From positions 124,001 through 188,000 of the forward strand of contig CAMLKG010000001.1 in the NCBI GenBank assembly GCA_946480695.1: DNA of 64,000 bases, written 5' to 3'. The notes beneath the pieces are model-generated. The model saw only the letters and a program-made list of their open reading frames with translations. It had not been told where the DNA came from and did not search any database. The position numbers were made by a program, and so were the translations under genes. This document shows, piece by piece, positions 52,231-61,000 of this stretch (its first letter is position 1; every line of letters starts with the position of its first letter). Source of the stretch: an uncultured Cellvibrio sp. (GTDB lineage: Bacteria; Pseudomonadota; Gammaproteobacteria; Pseudomonadales; Cellvibrionaceae).

Positions 52231-53538
52231 ATGCCAATTGCCCAACTTTCCGTGGTCTTTTTCCTGCAAATGTTTGTGATCCTCGCTACCTGCCGGTTGG
52301 TGGGATGGATCGGACAGAAATACTTTCACCAACCCCAGGTTGTGGGGGAAATGATTGCCGGGGTTATCCTCGGCCCATCGCTATTCGGCCTTTTGTTGCC
52401 TGAACTGCAAAAATCGTTGTTTCCCGCAGAAATGAAAGGAATCCTGTATGTTGGCGCGCAAATGGGTGTCGGCATGTATATGTTCCTGGTGGGCCTGGGT
52501 TTCCGTGGTGACCATTTTAAATCCAACCTTAAAAGTGCTGCGGCCGTCTCTATATCCGGCATGACCGCCCCATTTTTAGTGGCGATTGTAATTACCCCCT
52601 GGTTAATGAGTGTCCCCGGCCTTTTTTCCGAAAAAGCCACGACATTCAATGCCACTCTATTCATGGGTGCGTGTATAGCCATTACTGCGTTCCCAATGCT
52701 GGCACGCATCATCCACGAGCGCGGATTAAGCCAAACCAAACTGGGCACCCTTTCATTATCAGCCGGCGCGATTGATGATGCAGGGGCATGGTGTGTACTG
52801 GCGCTTGTTCTGGCGAGCTTCGGCGCAGGCCCGGAACTGGCCATTAAAACCATCGCAGGGGGTGTCGCCTTTGCCGCCTTTATGATTTTGGTCGCCCCCA
52901 AGCTCCTGGCTCCACTTGCGCGCGCTGCGGAAAAATACGAGACCCTACCCCCAACGATGTTCGCACTCGTGCTAATGGCTTTTATGCTCTGTGCGTTTAC
53001 CGCGGATGCAATTGGCCTGCACGCCGTCTTCGGTGGTTTCTTGCTGGGCGCGGTGATGCCTCGTGGTAAGTTGACCCGGGAAATCAAGCGTCAACTGGAA
53101 CCCTTTGTCGTAATTGTGCTTATCCCGATTTTCTTTACTTATTCCGGCCTTAACACCCAATTAACCATGGTTAATAACATTGAGCTTTTGGCCATTGCGG
53201 CGGTGATCCTGATTGGTTCCGTCGCGGCCAAAGGCATAGCCTGTTGGGGCGCCGCCCGTCTTTGCGGGGCGGACAACCGCACAGCCATGGGAATCGGTGC
53301 GCTAATGAATGCGCGCGGCCTGATGGAGCTGATTATTATCAATATTGGCTTGCAAGCCGGGGTAATTGGCACCGCCTTGTTTTCGATGATGGTATTGATG
53401 GCGGTTATTACAACACTGATGGCATCCCCCTTGTTCGAGGCCGTTTATGGCAAACGCGCGCGCGAAACAGGGGAGTTGGGCGCAATCCCCGGCGAGACCG
53501 AGGAATCCATGCCAACAGGGACTCCGCAACAAATCTAA
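52231..53538 (+). CDS. CPA2 family cation:proton antiporter
   Basis: A 435-residue protein with about 12-13 TM helices. The early motif VVGEMIAGVILGPSLFG and the paired Asp in SAGAIDDAGAWC mark the ion-binding site of electrogenic Na+(K+)/H+ antiporters of the NapA/KefC group. No C-terminal RCK/TrkA-N domain is attached, unlike full KefC. The C-terminus is short and acidic. Divergence from oxyR suggests redox-linked control (inference). Confidence 0.88.
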   Translation: MPIAQLSVVFFLQMFVILATCRLVGWIGQKYFHQPQVVGEMIAGVILGPSLFGLLLPELQKSLFPAEMKGILYVGAQMGVGMYMFLVGLGFRGDHFKSNLKSAAAVSISGMTAPFLVAIVITPWLMSVPGLFSEKATTFNATLFMGACIAITAFPMLARIIHERGLSQTKLGTLSLSAGAIDDAGAWCVLALVLASFGAGPELAIKTIAGGVAFAAFMILVAPKLLAPLARAAEKYETLPPTMFALVLMAFMLCAFTADAIGLHAVFGGFLLGAVMPRGKLTREIKRQLEPFVVIVLIPIFFTYSGLNTQLTMVNNIELLAIAAVILIGSVAAKGIACWGAARLCGADNRTAMGIGALMNARGLMELIIINIGLQAGVIGTALFSMMVLMAVITTLMASPLFEAVYGKRARETGELGAIPGETEESMPTGTPQQI

Positions 53539-53567
53539 CGCCGATTAACTCAACCAGCCCACACCTC

Positions 53568-53590
53568 GCCCGGCATGCCCGGGCTTTTTT
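53568..53590 (+). terminator. Terminator of antiporter gene
   Basis: GCCCGG-CATGC-CCGGGC followed by TTTTTT, 30 bp after the stop. Confidence 0.88.
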
Positions 53591-53746
53591 ATTTTTGTCG
53601 AAAAAATTGACACATAAAACAACACTACGACAAAATGATAACTGCGTCACACTAATAATCAATGACTTACCTCTGCTGGCGCGGGAATTGCTTTGGACAA
53701 AAACCAAACAAATCAATCCGTTTTCAACCAAACCCGGGCCTGTTCT

Positions 53747-54574
53747 ATGCGTTCTTTTACACCCATTATCGCAGGGCTTGCGATAACCTTAGGCACTATC
53801 GGTAGTGCATTCGCATCACCCATTACCTTCAACCTGGTTTCTCCGGAGTCCCGTAACGGCATTTTCAACAGCACTTATGCCAGGCAATACAACTACGAAA
53901 AAGACGGGCTGGGCTTGTCTGTGACCGGCTGGTCCTACGGCACCCAAACCACCACCAGGCAAGTGTGTACCAGGGAAAATCGCCAGGGTAAATGCACCAA
54001 AACCCGGAGCATTACCGCGACCAGCGTGAACCGGGCCATTGAGCAGGATTACGTGGGCAAATGGGAGGGGTTAGGCATTGAAAAAACAGATTCACCCAAT
54101 CACGCCGTGGATAACGAAGGCGGCGATTACGACATGCACCTGTTATCGTTTGATGAGTTGGTAAAACTGACCTCCCTGGATTTGGGCTGGTATCAAAAAG
54201 ATACGGACATTTCCATCCTCGCTTTTAATGGTAACGACTTCCAAAACAGCTCATTGCTGGGCAAGGAATGGGAAGACCTGATCGGTAACGGCTGGCAATT
54301 GGCAGGCAACTATTACAACGTGGATTATGGTAATAACGGTTCAATTAACCAGGGGGGTATGGTTTCGCGGTACTGGTTAGTGGGGGCCTATAATCCTGGC
54401 TTTGGCGATGAATTTAGCGGTCCCAACATCAACAAAACCAACGATGTTGACTATTACAAGCTGAAAGGTGTGACGGTGGAGCGTCCCCCGGTAGTTGAAG
54501 TGGTTGAGCCCGGTTCGTTGTTACTGATGGGATTAGGTTTAATAGGTTTGGCTGTGATCCGTCGCCGCACCTGA
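53747..54574 (+). CDS. PEP-CTERM sorting-domain secreted protein
   Basis: A 275-residue protein from ATG 53747 with signal peptide (ending AFA/SPI). A C-terminal PEP-CTERM signal is present: VEPGS, a hydrophobic helix (LLLMGLGLIGLAVI) and RRRT. Such proteins are processed by an exosortase in EPS-forming bacteria. The body is beta-rich with a Cys pair (CTRENRQGKC). No exosortase gene is in the window. A TTG start 18 codons upstream is unlikely. Confidence 0.85.
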   Translation: MRSFTPIIAGLAITLGTIGSAFASPITFNLVSPESRNGIFNSTYARQYNYEKDGLGLSVTGWSYGTQTTTRQVCTRENRQGKCTKTRSITATSVNRAIEQDYVGKWEGLGIEKTDSPNHAVDNEGGDYDMHLLSFDELVKLTSLDLGWYQKDTDISILAFNGNDFQNSSLLGKEWEDLIGNGWQLAGNYYNVDYGNNGSINQGGMVSRYWLVGAYNPGFGDEFSGPNINKTNDVDYYKLKGVTVERPPVVEVVEPGSLLLMGLGLIGLAVIRRRT

Positions 54575-54618
54575 TCGAAACGGGAGTAGCCTGGTTCACA
54601 TAGATAGCACCACACGGC

Positions 54619-54648
54619 AAAAAAGGGCACCTCGGGTGCCCTTTTTTA
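54619..54648 (+). terminator. Terminator of PEP-CTERM gene
   Basis: AAAAAAGGGCACC-TCG-GGTGCCCTTTTTT, a strong 7-bp GC stem with T-run. Confidence 0.92.
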
Positions 54649-54743
54649 TTGCCTATAAATCTGTATCGCTTATGATGGCGCCGGTTCTAAAAAATAAAAA
54701 TACGACAAGGAAAACAATAACAATTTATCAGCGAGGTAAAGTT

Positions 54744-55517
54744 ATGCTCAAACGAATCGCCCTGTCCCTTGCTCTAACCACCAGCGTCCTCCTCACCAGC
54801 CTTGGTGCCAGCGCGCAACAATTCAATGTGTTGTTGTTTACCAAAACCAATGGCTGGCACCACGAAGCAATTAATGAAGGTGTGGATGCCGTGCGCAACC
54901 TGGCTGTGCGCCACCATTTCGCTGTTGACTGGCATGAAGACTCCGGCATCTTCACCGATGAAAAACTAAAAAAATATCAAGCCGTCATCTTCCTGCTCAC
55001 CACAGGCGATATCCTCAATGATGAACAGCAGGCAGCAATGGAGCGCTTTATTCGCTCGGGTAAAGGTTTTGTGGGTATCCACAGCGCATCCGACACCGAA
55101 TACGATTGGGATTGGTATACCAAAATGGTGGGCCGCACTTTCCATATCCATCCGGAAATCCAGACGGCTGAACTGGAAGTAACCAATCGCAAATTTCCCG
55201 GCCTTGAACGCATGCCGGATCGTTTTCTATGGACTGATGAATGGTATGAGTTCGGCGCGGAGCGCGTTAAAGGTTTGAATTACATCCTTGCCGTTGATGA
55301 GCATACATTTAAACCTGCTGCGGATTGGGGACCGAAAAAAGGCCAGGGCATGGGCAAATTCCATCCCGTTGCCTGGTACCACGATTACGATGGTGGTCGC
55401 GCGTTCTACACAGCGCTGGGCCACATGCCGGCGACCTACAGCGATCAACTCTTCCTCGAACACATTTACGGCGGACTTTATTGGGCTGCAACCGGCAAAG
55501 GTTTGCGCAAAAAATAA
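54744..55517 (+). CDS. Secreted ThuA-domain protein
   Basis: A 257-residue protein from ATG 54744 with GAGG upstream. It has a signal peptide (ending ASA/QQ). A class I glutamine-amidotransferase-like ThuA fold follows: VLLFTKTNGWHHEAI, the GKGFVGIHSASDTEYDW block and RAFYTALGHMPATY. ThuA-like proteins are linked to sugar metabolism (trehalose/sucrose utilisation) and to secreted sugar-binding or lyase modules, but no reaction is certain. It is followed by a PMT-type glycosyltransferase on the same strand after 34 bp. Confidence 0.85.
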   Translation: MLKRIALSLALTTSVLLTSLGASAQQFNVLLFTKTNGWHHEAINEGVDAVRNLAVRHHFAVDWHEDSGIFTDEKLKKYQAVIFLLTTGDILNDEQQAAMERFIRSGKGFVGIHSASDTEYDWDWYTKMVGRTFHIHPEIQTAELEVTNRKFPGLERMPDRFLWTDEWYEFGAERVKGLNYILAVDEHTFKPAADWGPKKGQGMGKFHPVAWYHDYDGGRAFYTALGHMPATYSDQLFLEHIYGGLYWAATGKGLRKK

Positions 55518-55551
55518 TTCCTGACTCAACCCAACTATTAATAACAAGATT

Positions 55552-57054
55552 ATGAAAACGTTCTTTAAGACCTACGCACGATTTATTTATCCTGTCGTTA
55601 TTTTGCTGGTCTCGTTCAGCATTTATTTCCCTTATTACGGCAGCCCCCAGGCAATGTTCTGGGATGAAAATTACCACGTCGCCAATGCGCAAAAACACAT
55701 TGATGGCATGATGTATATGGAGCCCCACCCACCGCTGGGCAAAATGCTCATGGCTGTCGGCGAAGTATGGTTCGGTGATAACGAAAAAGTTAACAAACAA
55801 CCGCTGCTCCAGACCGATTATCTGACCGGTGACGCCGCCCCCCCGGAAATGACCTACAAAGGCTTTCGATGGCCATCGACGGTGATGATGGCCTGTTCCG
55901 TGGTATTTTTTTTCGGCATTATTAATTGCATTACCCAACGCGCCTGGCTCGCCGCAGCATTTACCACGCTGGTAATTTTTGACAACGCCCTGGTAATTCA
56001 CTCCCGCGCGGCACACCTCGACGGCATCCAATTATTTTTTATGTTGGGCGCGCTTTATTATTTTGTACGAACAGTGACGCAATTTATTTATCACCAGCAA
56101 GCCGTGCGGTTAAAACACTACGCTATTATCGGTGTGTGGATTGGCCTGGGTATAATGGTAAAAGTCACCGCTGCGATTTTAATGTTGCTCTTCGCTATGC
56201 TTTATATTGTTGAACAATGGCAACAGATTAAATCCTGGCGGTGGCAATTATTAATCAAACGATTGGCGGTAACCGTCCCCTCCGCGGTGCTTCCCGTGGT
56301 ATTGGTTTGCCTGGCAGTTTTCTACGTGCACATCGGTATGGGCACCCAAATTGTTGCGAACAAAACCTATAAGGCCTCGCCGGAATATTTGAACCAGATC
56401 CGCATGGGCGACACCTGGTCATTAAAAACATTCCAACTTGGTTTGCGCGATAACTGGAAATACATGAGTGAATATGCGGACGGGGTTCCGCGCCTGGATG
56501 TATGTAAACCTGACGAAAACGGCAGCTATGCGTTAGGCTGGCCGCTCAGCAAGAAAACCATCAACTACCGCTGGGACAGGAATGTTGAAGATGGCAAAGT
56601 TGTCGTCAAGTACAAATACCTGATCGGCAACCCGATTGTATGGTTCTCCATTGTCGGCGGCATCATCCTTTCCGTTGGCTTGATCATTAGCCGTTATGTT
56701 TACAATAACCCGGTGAAAGATGAAAAGCTGTTCTATTGGATTTGTACCTTCACCGGTTTGTATCTGTGTTACATGACCGCCATTTTGCAAATTGAACGGG
56801 TGATGTACCTCTACCATTATTTCATTGCGTTGATCTTTGGAGCGATTAACCTCGCATTGGTCTTTACTTATCTCTACCGTGATGAGGTTATCGCCAACAA
56901 CAAACACACCATTATTAATGCAACGCTTTTTGCAGCTTTGGTTATCGGAATCTTCGCATTTTTCTCACCATTCACTTATGGCTTCGGTTTAACAGAAGAC
57001 CAATTTGAAATGCGTAACTGGTTTGAATTCTGGAAACTGCAGGTGGTGAGATAA
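55552..57054 (+). CDS. PMT-family (GT39-like) membrane glycosyltransferase
   Basis: A 500-residue polytopic protein with about ten or more TM helices. The first periplasmic loop carries the catalytic acidic pair (FWDENYHVANAQKHIDG) and MEPHPPLGKML, typical of protein O-mannosyltransferase-like enzymes that use a lipid-linked sugar. RAAHLDGIQLFF fits a second loop motif. Substrate (protein or lipid A) is not known. It forms a cluster with the ThuA gene upstream and a PA14-like gene 2 bp downstream. Confidence 0.87.
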   Translation: MKTFFKTYARFIYPVVILLVSFSIYFPYYGSPQAMFWDENYHVANAQKHIDGMMYMEPHPPLGKMLMAVGEVWFGDNEKVNKQPLLQTDYLTGDAAPPEMTYKGFRWPSTVMMACSVVFFFGIINCITQRAWLAAAFTTLVIFDNALVIHSRAAHLDGIQLFFMLGALYYFVRTVTQFIYHQQAVRLKHYAIIGVWIGLGIMVKVTAAILMLLFAMLYIVEQWQQIKSWRWQLLIKRLAVTVPSAVLPVVLVCLAVFYVHIGMGTQIVANKTYKASPEYLNQIRMGDTWSLKTFQLGLRDNWKYMSEYADGVPRLDVCKPDENGSYALGWPLSKKTINYRWDRNVEDGKVVVKYKYLIGNPIVWFSIVGGIILSVGLIISRYVYNNPVKDEKLFYWICTFTGLYLCYMTAILQIERVMYLYHYFIALIFGAINLALVFTYLYRDEVIANNKHTIINATLFAALVIGIFAFFSPFTYGFGLTEDQFEMRNWFEFWKLQVVR

Positions 57055-57056
57055 TC

Positions 57057-57620
57057 ATGAATATTCAGTATTTATCAAATAAAAATTCCATTTTTTCCAT
57101 TGCGTTGGCGCTGGTTACATTATTGATTATTTATCGCGTCATACCGGTCACGGTAGACCCGGTTGTTAAACTGGTCATCAACAAAAACCGCGCGAGCATC
57201 AGCAACATCTACCAACAACGCGATATTGAATTTACGCGCGAAGTCTGGGTGGATGTATTGGACCTGGAACACAAAAGCCGCTTCGCACATCCAACGCTGG
57301 GAAATGTCGCAACCTACACCGATGACTTTTTTGTAGATGTGGACCATAAAATCACTATCAAACATGCCGACATATATAGATTCATGATCGGTAGCGACGA
57401 TGGTTTTTCGCTGAGTATTGATGGCAAGCTGATTTGCGAACACCTGGGCGACCGGCCGTTCAGCGTCCAACCCTGCTCAATTCATTTAAGCGAGGGGGAA
57501 CACCAGGTCCATGTTTCCTACTTCCAGGGTTACGGCAACTCGGGCTTTACCGTTGAATACGCCCGCGGCGACGAAAAACCGCGCTGGTTCGGTGATGATT
57601 CATCGAGCGTGAAATTTTAA
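57057..57620 (+). CDS. Membrane-anchored PA14-like domain protein
   Basis: A 187-residue protein with an N-terminal TM anchor (about residues 12-32). The periplasmic domain has the PA14 pattern YRFMIGSDDGFSLSIDGK followed by EGEHQVHVSYFQGYG. PA14 domains bind carbohydrate. It starts 2 bp after the PMT-type glycosyltransferase and may present or recognise its glycan (inference). Confidence 0.75.
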   Translation: MNIQYLSNKNSIFSIALALVTLLIIYRVIPVTVDPVVKLVINKNRASISNIYQQRDIEFTREVWVDVLDLEHKSRFAHPTLGNVATYTDDFFVDVDHKITIKHADIYRFMIGSDDGFSLSIDGKLICEHLGDRPFSVQPCSIHLSEGEHQVHVSYFQGYGNSGFTVEYARGDEKPRWFGDDSSSVKF

Positions 57621-57633
57621 ATAGGTAGATAAT

Positions 57634-57660
57634 AAAACGCCCACACATGTGGGCGTTTTA
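57634..57660 (+). terminator. Terminator of ThuA-PMT-PA14 cluster
   Basis: AAAACGCCCACA-CA-TGTGGGCGTTTTATTTTT, a 10-bp stem 14 bp after the stop. Confidence 0.9.
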
Positions 57661-57823
57661 TTTTTATCAACTCATACGTACCCACGCCAATAAAGACGTG
57701 AGTCGCCCCGCAAATCAAGCCCTATGTAATTTGCTACTATGTTCACCATTCGGGGGAAATTTCAAGCCTGTTACGCTTTAATAGTGCGGATGGTCCCTAT
57801 CCATGAAATCAACTGCAAAATAA

Positions 57824-59113
57824 TCACCGCTTATTTTTAGCTTCGATCCATTGCCCCATGTATTGGGTACTTCTGAGGTGATGATGACGGAGCATTTGGC
57901 CAATAAAATTGGCGCGCCGCTGCTGCTCCAAATTGATGATAAGCGATTGAATTCGCTCGTTTAATAGCTGTGCGTGATTCGCGCGGTGAAAAAAATGCTG
58001 CAATATAAAAAATCCATTTTGCTGCGCATTTTCCCAGGCCAGCGGATCTTGATACAAATGGACAGCGGCCGCAGCGAAACCAGCTGCATCGTCTGCAACC
58101 GCACCGCCCCATGCAAATCCACCACTCATAGCTTCCGCGCCTATGTTGGTTGTCACACTGGGTGTGCCACAGCGCATGGCATCCATTAACTTTCCCTTTA
58201 TACCTGCACCAAACCGCAATGGAGCCAGGCAAACACGCGCTTGCCGCATTACCTGGCTCGCATCCTCCGTCCAACCACGCACACAAAAGCCGTCGGCTGG
58301 CTTATGCAGCTGGGTGGCCTTGGGCGGTGGATAGGCACCATACACATGCAATTCCGCCGTGGGTAATTGCATGCGGATCAACGGCCACAAATGATGCTTC
58401 AACCAAAGCGCCGAATCCCAATTAGGTTCATGGCGGAAATTACCTATGGTCACAAAATGCCGGCGAGCGGCAAAATCCGGCAATGTGCTTTCGTGCACGT
58501 TGGTGGGTGTTAAAAAAGGCGAATAGAATAAAAGCTGCGCAGGAACCGCAAAATAATGCTGTAGCAATTCAATTTCGAATTCAGAAATCATCAAGCTAAG
58601 ATCGCAACGAAAAATCGCAGCCACTTCACGCAATGCCATATCTTGCGAACACATATGCCGGAATAAATCATCAGCTCCCGCGCTAATTGGCCCAACAGAT
58701 TGTTTTTCTTTTTCTGTTGAAAAACGTTTTTGCGATGCCTTAAGCAACTGCTGGCGGGTATGACGCAAACTATGCAGATCTTCGGTATCCAACACGCGCA
58801 GCGCTTGCGGCCAAGCCTGGGCGACCCGCCAACCGAATTGTTCCTCGGTAAAAAAGCGATCAAACAACACCAGGTCGGGTTGAAAATGTTCTACAAACCT
58901 ATCAAAGCTACTGCAATTTAATGCGATTGGTTTTTCAACAACACCCAGGCTTGCCAAATCAAACCGATGCTCGGACAAAACCGCTGCCGATGCGAATGTA
59001 ATTTCACATTGCATGTGCAAAAATAATTGCACCAACTCCAGCATACGTATACCGGCAGCGGATGACTTTGGCTCCGGCCATACATAACCGACGATCAATA
59101 CCTTGCGAATCAC
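57824..59113 (-). CDS. Glycosyltransferase family 4-like protein
   Basis: A 429-residue GT-B fold enzyme. The N-terminal Rossmann half starts KVLIVGYVWPEPKSSAAGIRM. The C-terminal half has FVTIGNFRHEPNWDSALW, LHVYGAYPPPK, FCVRGWTEDASQVM and the acidic-loop region APLRFGAGIKGKLMDAMRCGTPSV, as in group 1 glycosyltransferases. Sugar and acceptor unknown. The GTG start overlaps the rnk stop by 4 bp, an unusual partnership. Confidence 0.85.
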   Translation of the reverse strand: MIRKVLIVGYVWPEPKSSAAGIRMLELVQLFLHMQCEITFASAAVLSEHRFDLASLGVVEKPIALNCSSFDRFVEHFQPDLVLFDRFFTEEQFGWRVAQAWPQALRVLDTEDLHSLRHTRQQLLKASQKRFSTEKEKQSVGPISAGADDLFRHMCSQDMALREVAAIFRCDLSLMISEFEIELLQHYFAVPAQLLFYSPFLTPTNVHESTLPDFAARRHFVTIGNFRHEPNWDSALWLKHHLWPLIRMQLPTAELHVYGAYPPPKATQLHKPADGFCVRGWTEDASQVMRQARVCLAPLRFGAGIKGKLMDAMRCGTPSVTTNIGAEAMSGGFAWGGAVADDAAGFAAAAVHLYQDPLAWENAQQNGFFILQHFFHRANHAQLLNERIQSLIINLEQQRRANFIGQMLRHHHLRSTQYMGQWIEAKNKR

Positions 59114-59517
59114 AAATGAAAATCACCGGCGCGTTCCGGTTGATATTCAATGGTATCAATGCGCACCCGCATCGTCCTTTGTGCATCGATTTGCCACTCA
59201 ATTTCCTGCCCGACAGAAAGGCCAAGTAAAGCGCTGCCCAAGGGAGTAATAATCGAAACATTATTTCCATCCGCTGCCTGGTCCTTGGGATAAACCAGTG
59301 TTTTTACCATGGTCATCCCGGTCGCGAGGATCGTGAAGCGGACGCGGGAATTCATAGTTACCAGGGTTGGAGGCACTGCTAGCGGCTCTATCAAATCGGC
59401 ACGATCCAACTCTGCAAATAATTTATCCCTGACTTCCTCGAATGCAGGCGGCAGCGCATCCAGCACAGATTCAATGCGCTTAAAATCCAGAGTAGAAACG
59501 GTAATCGCAGGCAACAT
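59110..59517 (-). CDS. rnk: Regulator of nucleoside diphosphate kinase (Rnk-like)
   Basis: A 135-residue protein from ATG 59517 with GGGGGA upstream. A short helical N-terminus precedes a GreA/GreB C-terminal-like domain: NSRVRFTILATG, TLVYPKDQ and SIITPLGSALLGLSVGQEIEW. Rnk binds RNA polymerase but lacks the long coiled coil of Gre factors. It is translationally coupled to a glycosyltransferase. Confidence 0.85.
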   Translation of the reverse strand: MLPAITVSTLDFKRIESVLDALPPAFEEVRDKLFAELDRADLIEPLAVPPTLVTMNSRVRFTILATGMTMVKTLVYPKDQAADGNNVSIITPLGSALLGLSVGQEIEWQIDAQRTMRVRIDTIEYQPERAGDFHL

Positions 59518-59665
59518 ACTTATTCCCCCAAAAGCAAAATGCCAACAACAAAGTTGCTGGCAATATTGAAATAACAAGGTGAATACCGATCATAGGCCAG
59601 CCGGACAAAAACAGCAAGCCTTAAAAAATTTGGAAAATTTTTCCCGCGCTGCGAGGGTTAATCAC

Positions 59666-60913
59666 CTAATCAGCCAACCACCGTAACAGCCCTCGCCCCG
59701 CTGCATGGCCGGTAGCAAAACACCCTGTCAGCAAATAACCGCCGGTAGGCGCATCCCAATCCAGCATTTCACCCGCGGCGAAAACGCCGGGTAATTTTTT
59801 CAACATATAATTTGCATCCAGCTCTGCGAAATCGATTCCACCCGAGCTACTGATTGCTTCATCTATCGGGCGCATTGCGATAAGTGGCACGGCCAGGCTT
59901 TTTAATGCCGCCGCCAGCTTCGACGGGGTATCGCTGATCGATTTTTCTGTTAGCTCACGCAAAAGCGCAATTTTTACCGGCGACAAATTCAATTGCTTGC
60001 GCAGGAAATTGCTTAACGAGTTTTTTCCGCGAGGATGGGTTAAACGCTGCTGGATTTTTTCCACAGGCACGTCCGGCAATAAATCAATAACCAATTGCGT
60101 TGTTGCTGACCGATTTAACGCCCCTCGTAAATGTCCCGACAAAGCGTACACACCTGTACCTTCAATTCCGTATGCACTGATGATCGCTTCGGAGCGGATA
60201 AAATTTTTCCCATCCGCACTTAAACCAACCCCGTGCAATTGCGCACCTGCGTGTTGCTCGCGAAAACGTTCGCTCCAATGTGCCTCGAACCCGCAATTGC
60301 TTGGTTGCAGCGCATTGACTCGAACATCTTGTTCAGCCAGGCAATCAACCCATGCACCATCCGACCCCAGGCGCCGCCAACTTGCGCCGCCTAATGCCAG
60401 GACTACCGCATCCGTCTCAATCAATTTTTCATTTGATGGCGTTTGGTCCTGGACGTGGAAATGCAACTTGCCGTTATTCCATCCAACCCAGCGGTGACGT
60501 GGAAAAAAACTAACACCCAAACCCCGCAAGCGATGCAACCACACCCGCAACAGCGGAGCCGCTTTCATTTCCCTGGGAAATACGCGGCCGGATGAGCCCA
60601 CAAAGGTTTCAATCCCCAAGCCATGGATCCATTCACGCAAGGCATCGGCATTAAATCCATGGATGGTTTCTAGAAATTGCGAATGGGCGGTGTAACGATC
60701 GAGGAATTTTTCCTCCGGTTCCGCATGGGTAATATTCATGCCGCCCACACCGGCCAATAAAAACTTGCGCCCTACCGACGGCATGGCATCGTACACAGAA
60801 ACAATATGGCCCGCCGAAGCGATTACTTCTGCCGCCATTAACCCCGCAGGACCTCCGCCAATAATCGCAATATTTTTTTGCGATGGTGGTTTAGCACTAT
60901 TAAATGGATTCAA
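59666..60913 (-). CDS. BaiN/HI0933-family FAD-dependent oxidoreductase
   Basis: A flavoprotein of about 415 residues with FAD loop IAIIGGGPAGLMAAEVI, VGRKFLLAGVGGMNITH and the C-terminal FAD-contact region PGVFAAGEMLDWDAPTGGYLLTGCFATG, matching the HI0933/YhiN family (TIGR03862 branch from memory). The start is uncertain. A longer TTG frame (60997) runs through a terminator hairpin, so the TTG at 60913 directly after the hairpin is preferred. Function unknown. Confidence 0.8.
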   Translation of the reverse strand: MNPFNSAKPPSQKNIAIIGGGPAGLMAAEVIASAGHIVSVYDAMPSVGRKFLLAGVGGMNITHAEPEEKFLDRYTAHSQFLETIHGFNADALREWIHGLGIETFVGSSGRVFPREMKAAPLLRVWLHRLRGLGVSFFPRHRWVGWNNGKLHFHVQDQTPSNEKLIETDAVVLALGGASWRRLGSDGAWVDCLAEQDVRVNALQPSNCGFEAHWSERFREQHAGAQLHGVGLSADGKNFIRSEAIISAYGIEGTGVYALSGHLRGALNRSATTQLVIDLLPDVPVEKIQQRLTHPRGKNSLSNFLRKQLNLSPVKIALLRELTEKSISDTPSKLAAALKSLAVPLIAMRPIDEAISSSGGIDFAELDANYMLKKLPGVFAAGEMLDWDAPTGGYLLTGCFATGHAAGRGLLRWLAD

Positions 60914-60916
60914 AAT

Positions 60917-60955
60917 AAAAACGCCGATGAAGGAATAATTTCTGCATCGGCGTTT
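60917..60955 (-). terminator. Terminator of esterase gene, abutting next start
   Basis: On the minus strand AAAACGCCGATG pairs with CATCGGCGTTTTT, then TATTTTG. The T-run leads straight into the putative TTG start of the flavoprotein gene. Confidence 0.85.
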
Positions 60956-61000
60956 TGGAGCGAGCGCAAGGCTAGCGTGAGGGAGTTGATACTCCAAACA

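Noticed and set aside
53693..53746. TTG start for the PEP-CTERM gene
   Set aside because: It would place 18 polar residues before a normal signal peptide that starts at ATG 53747.
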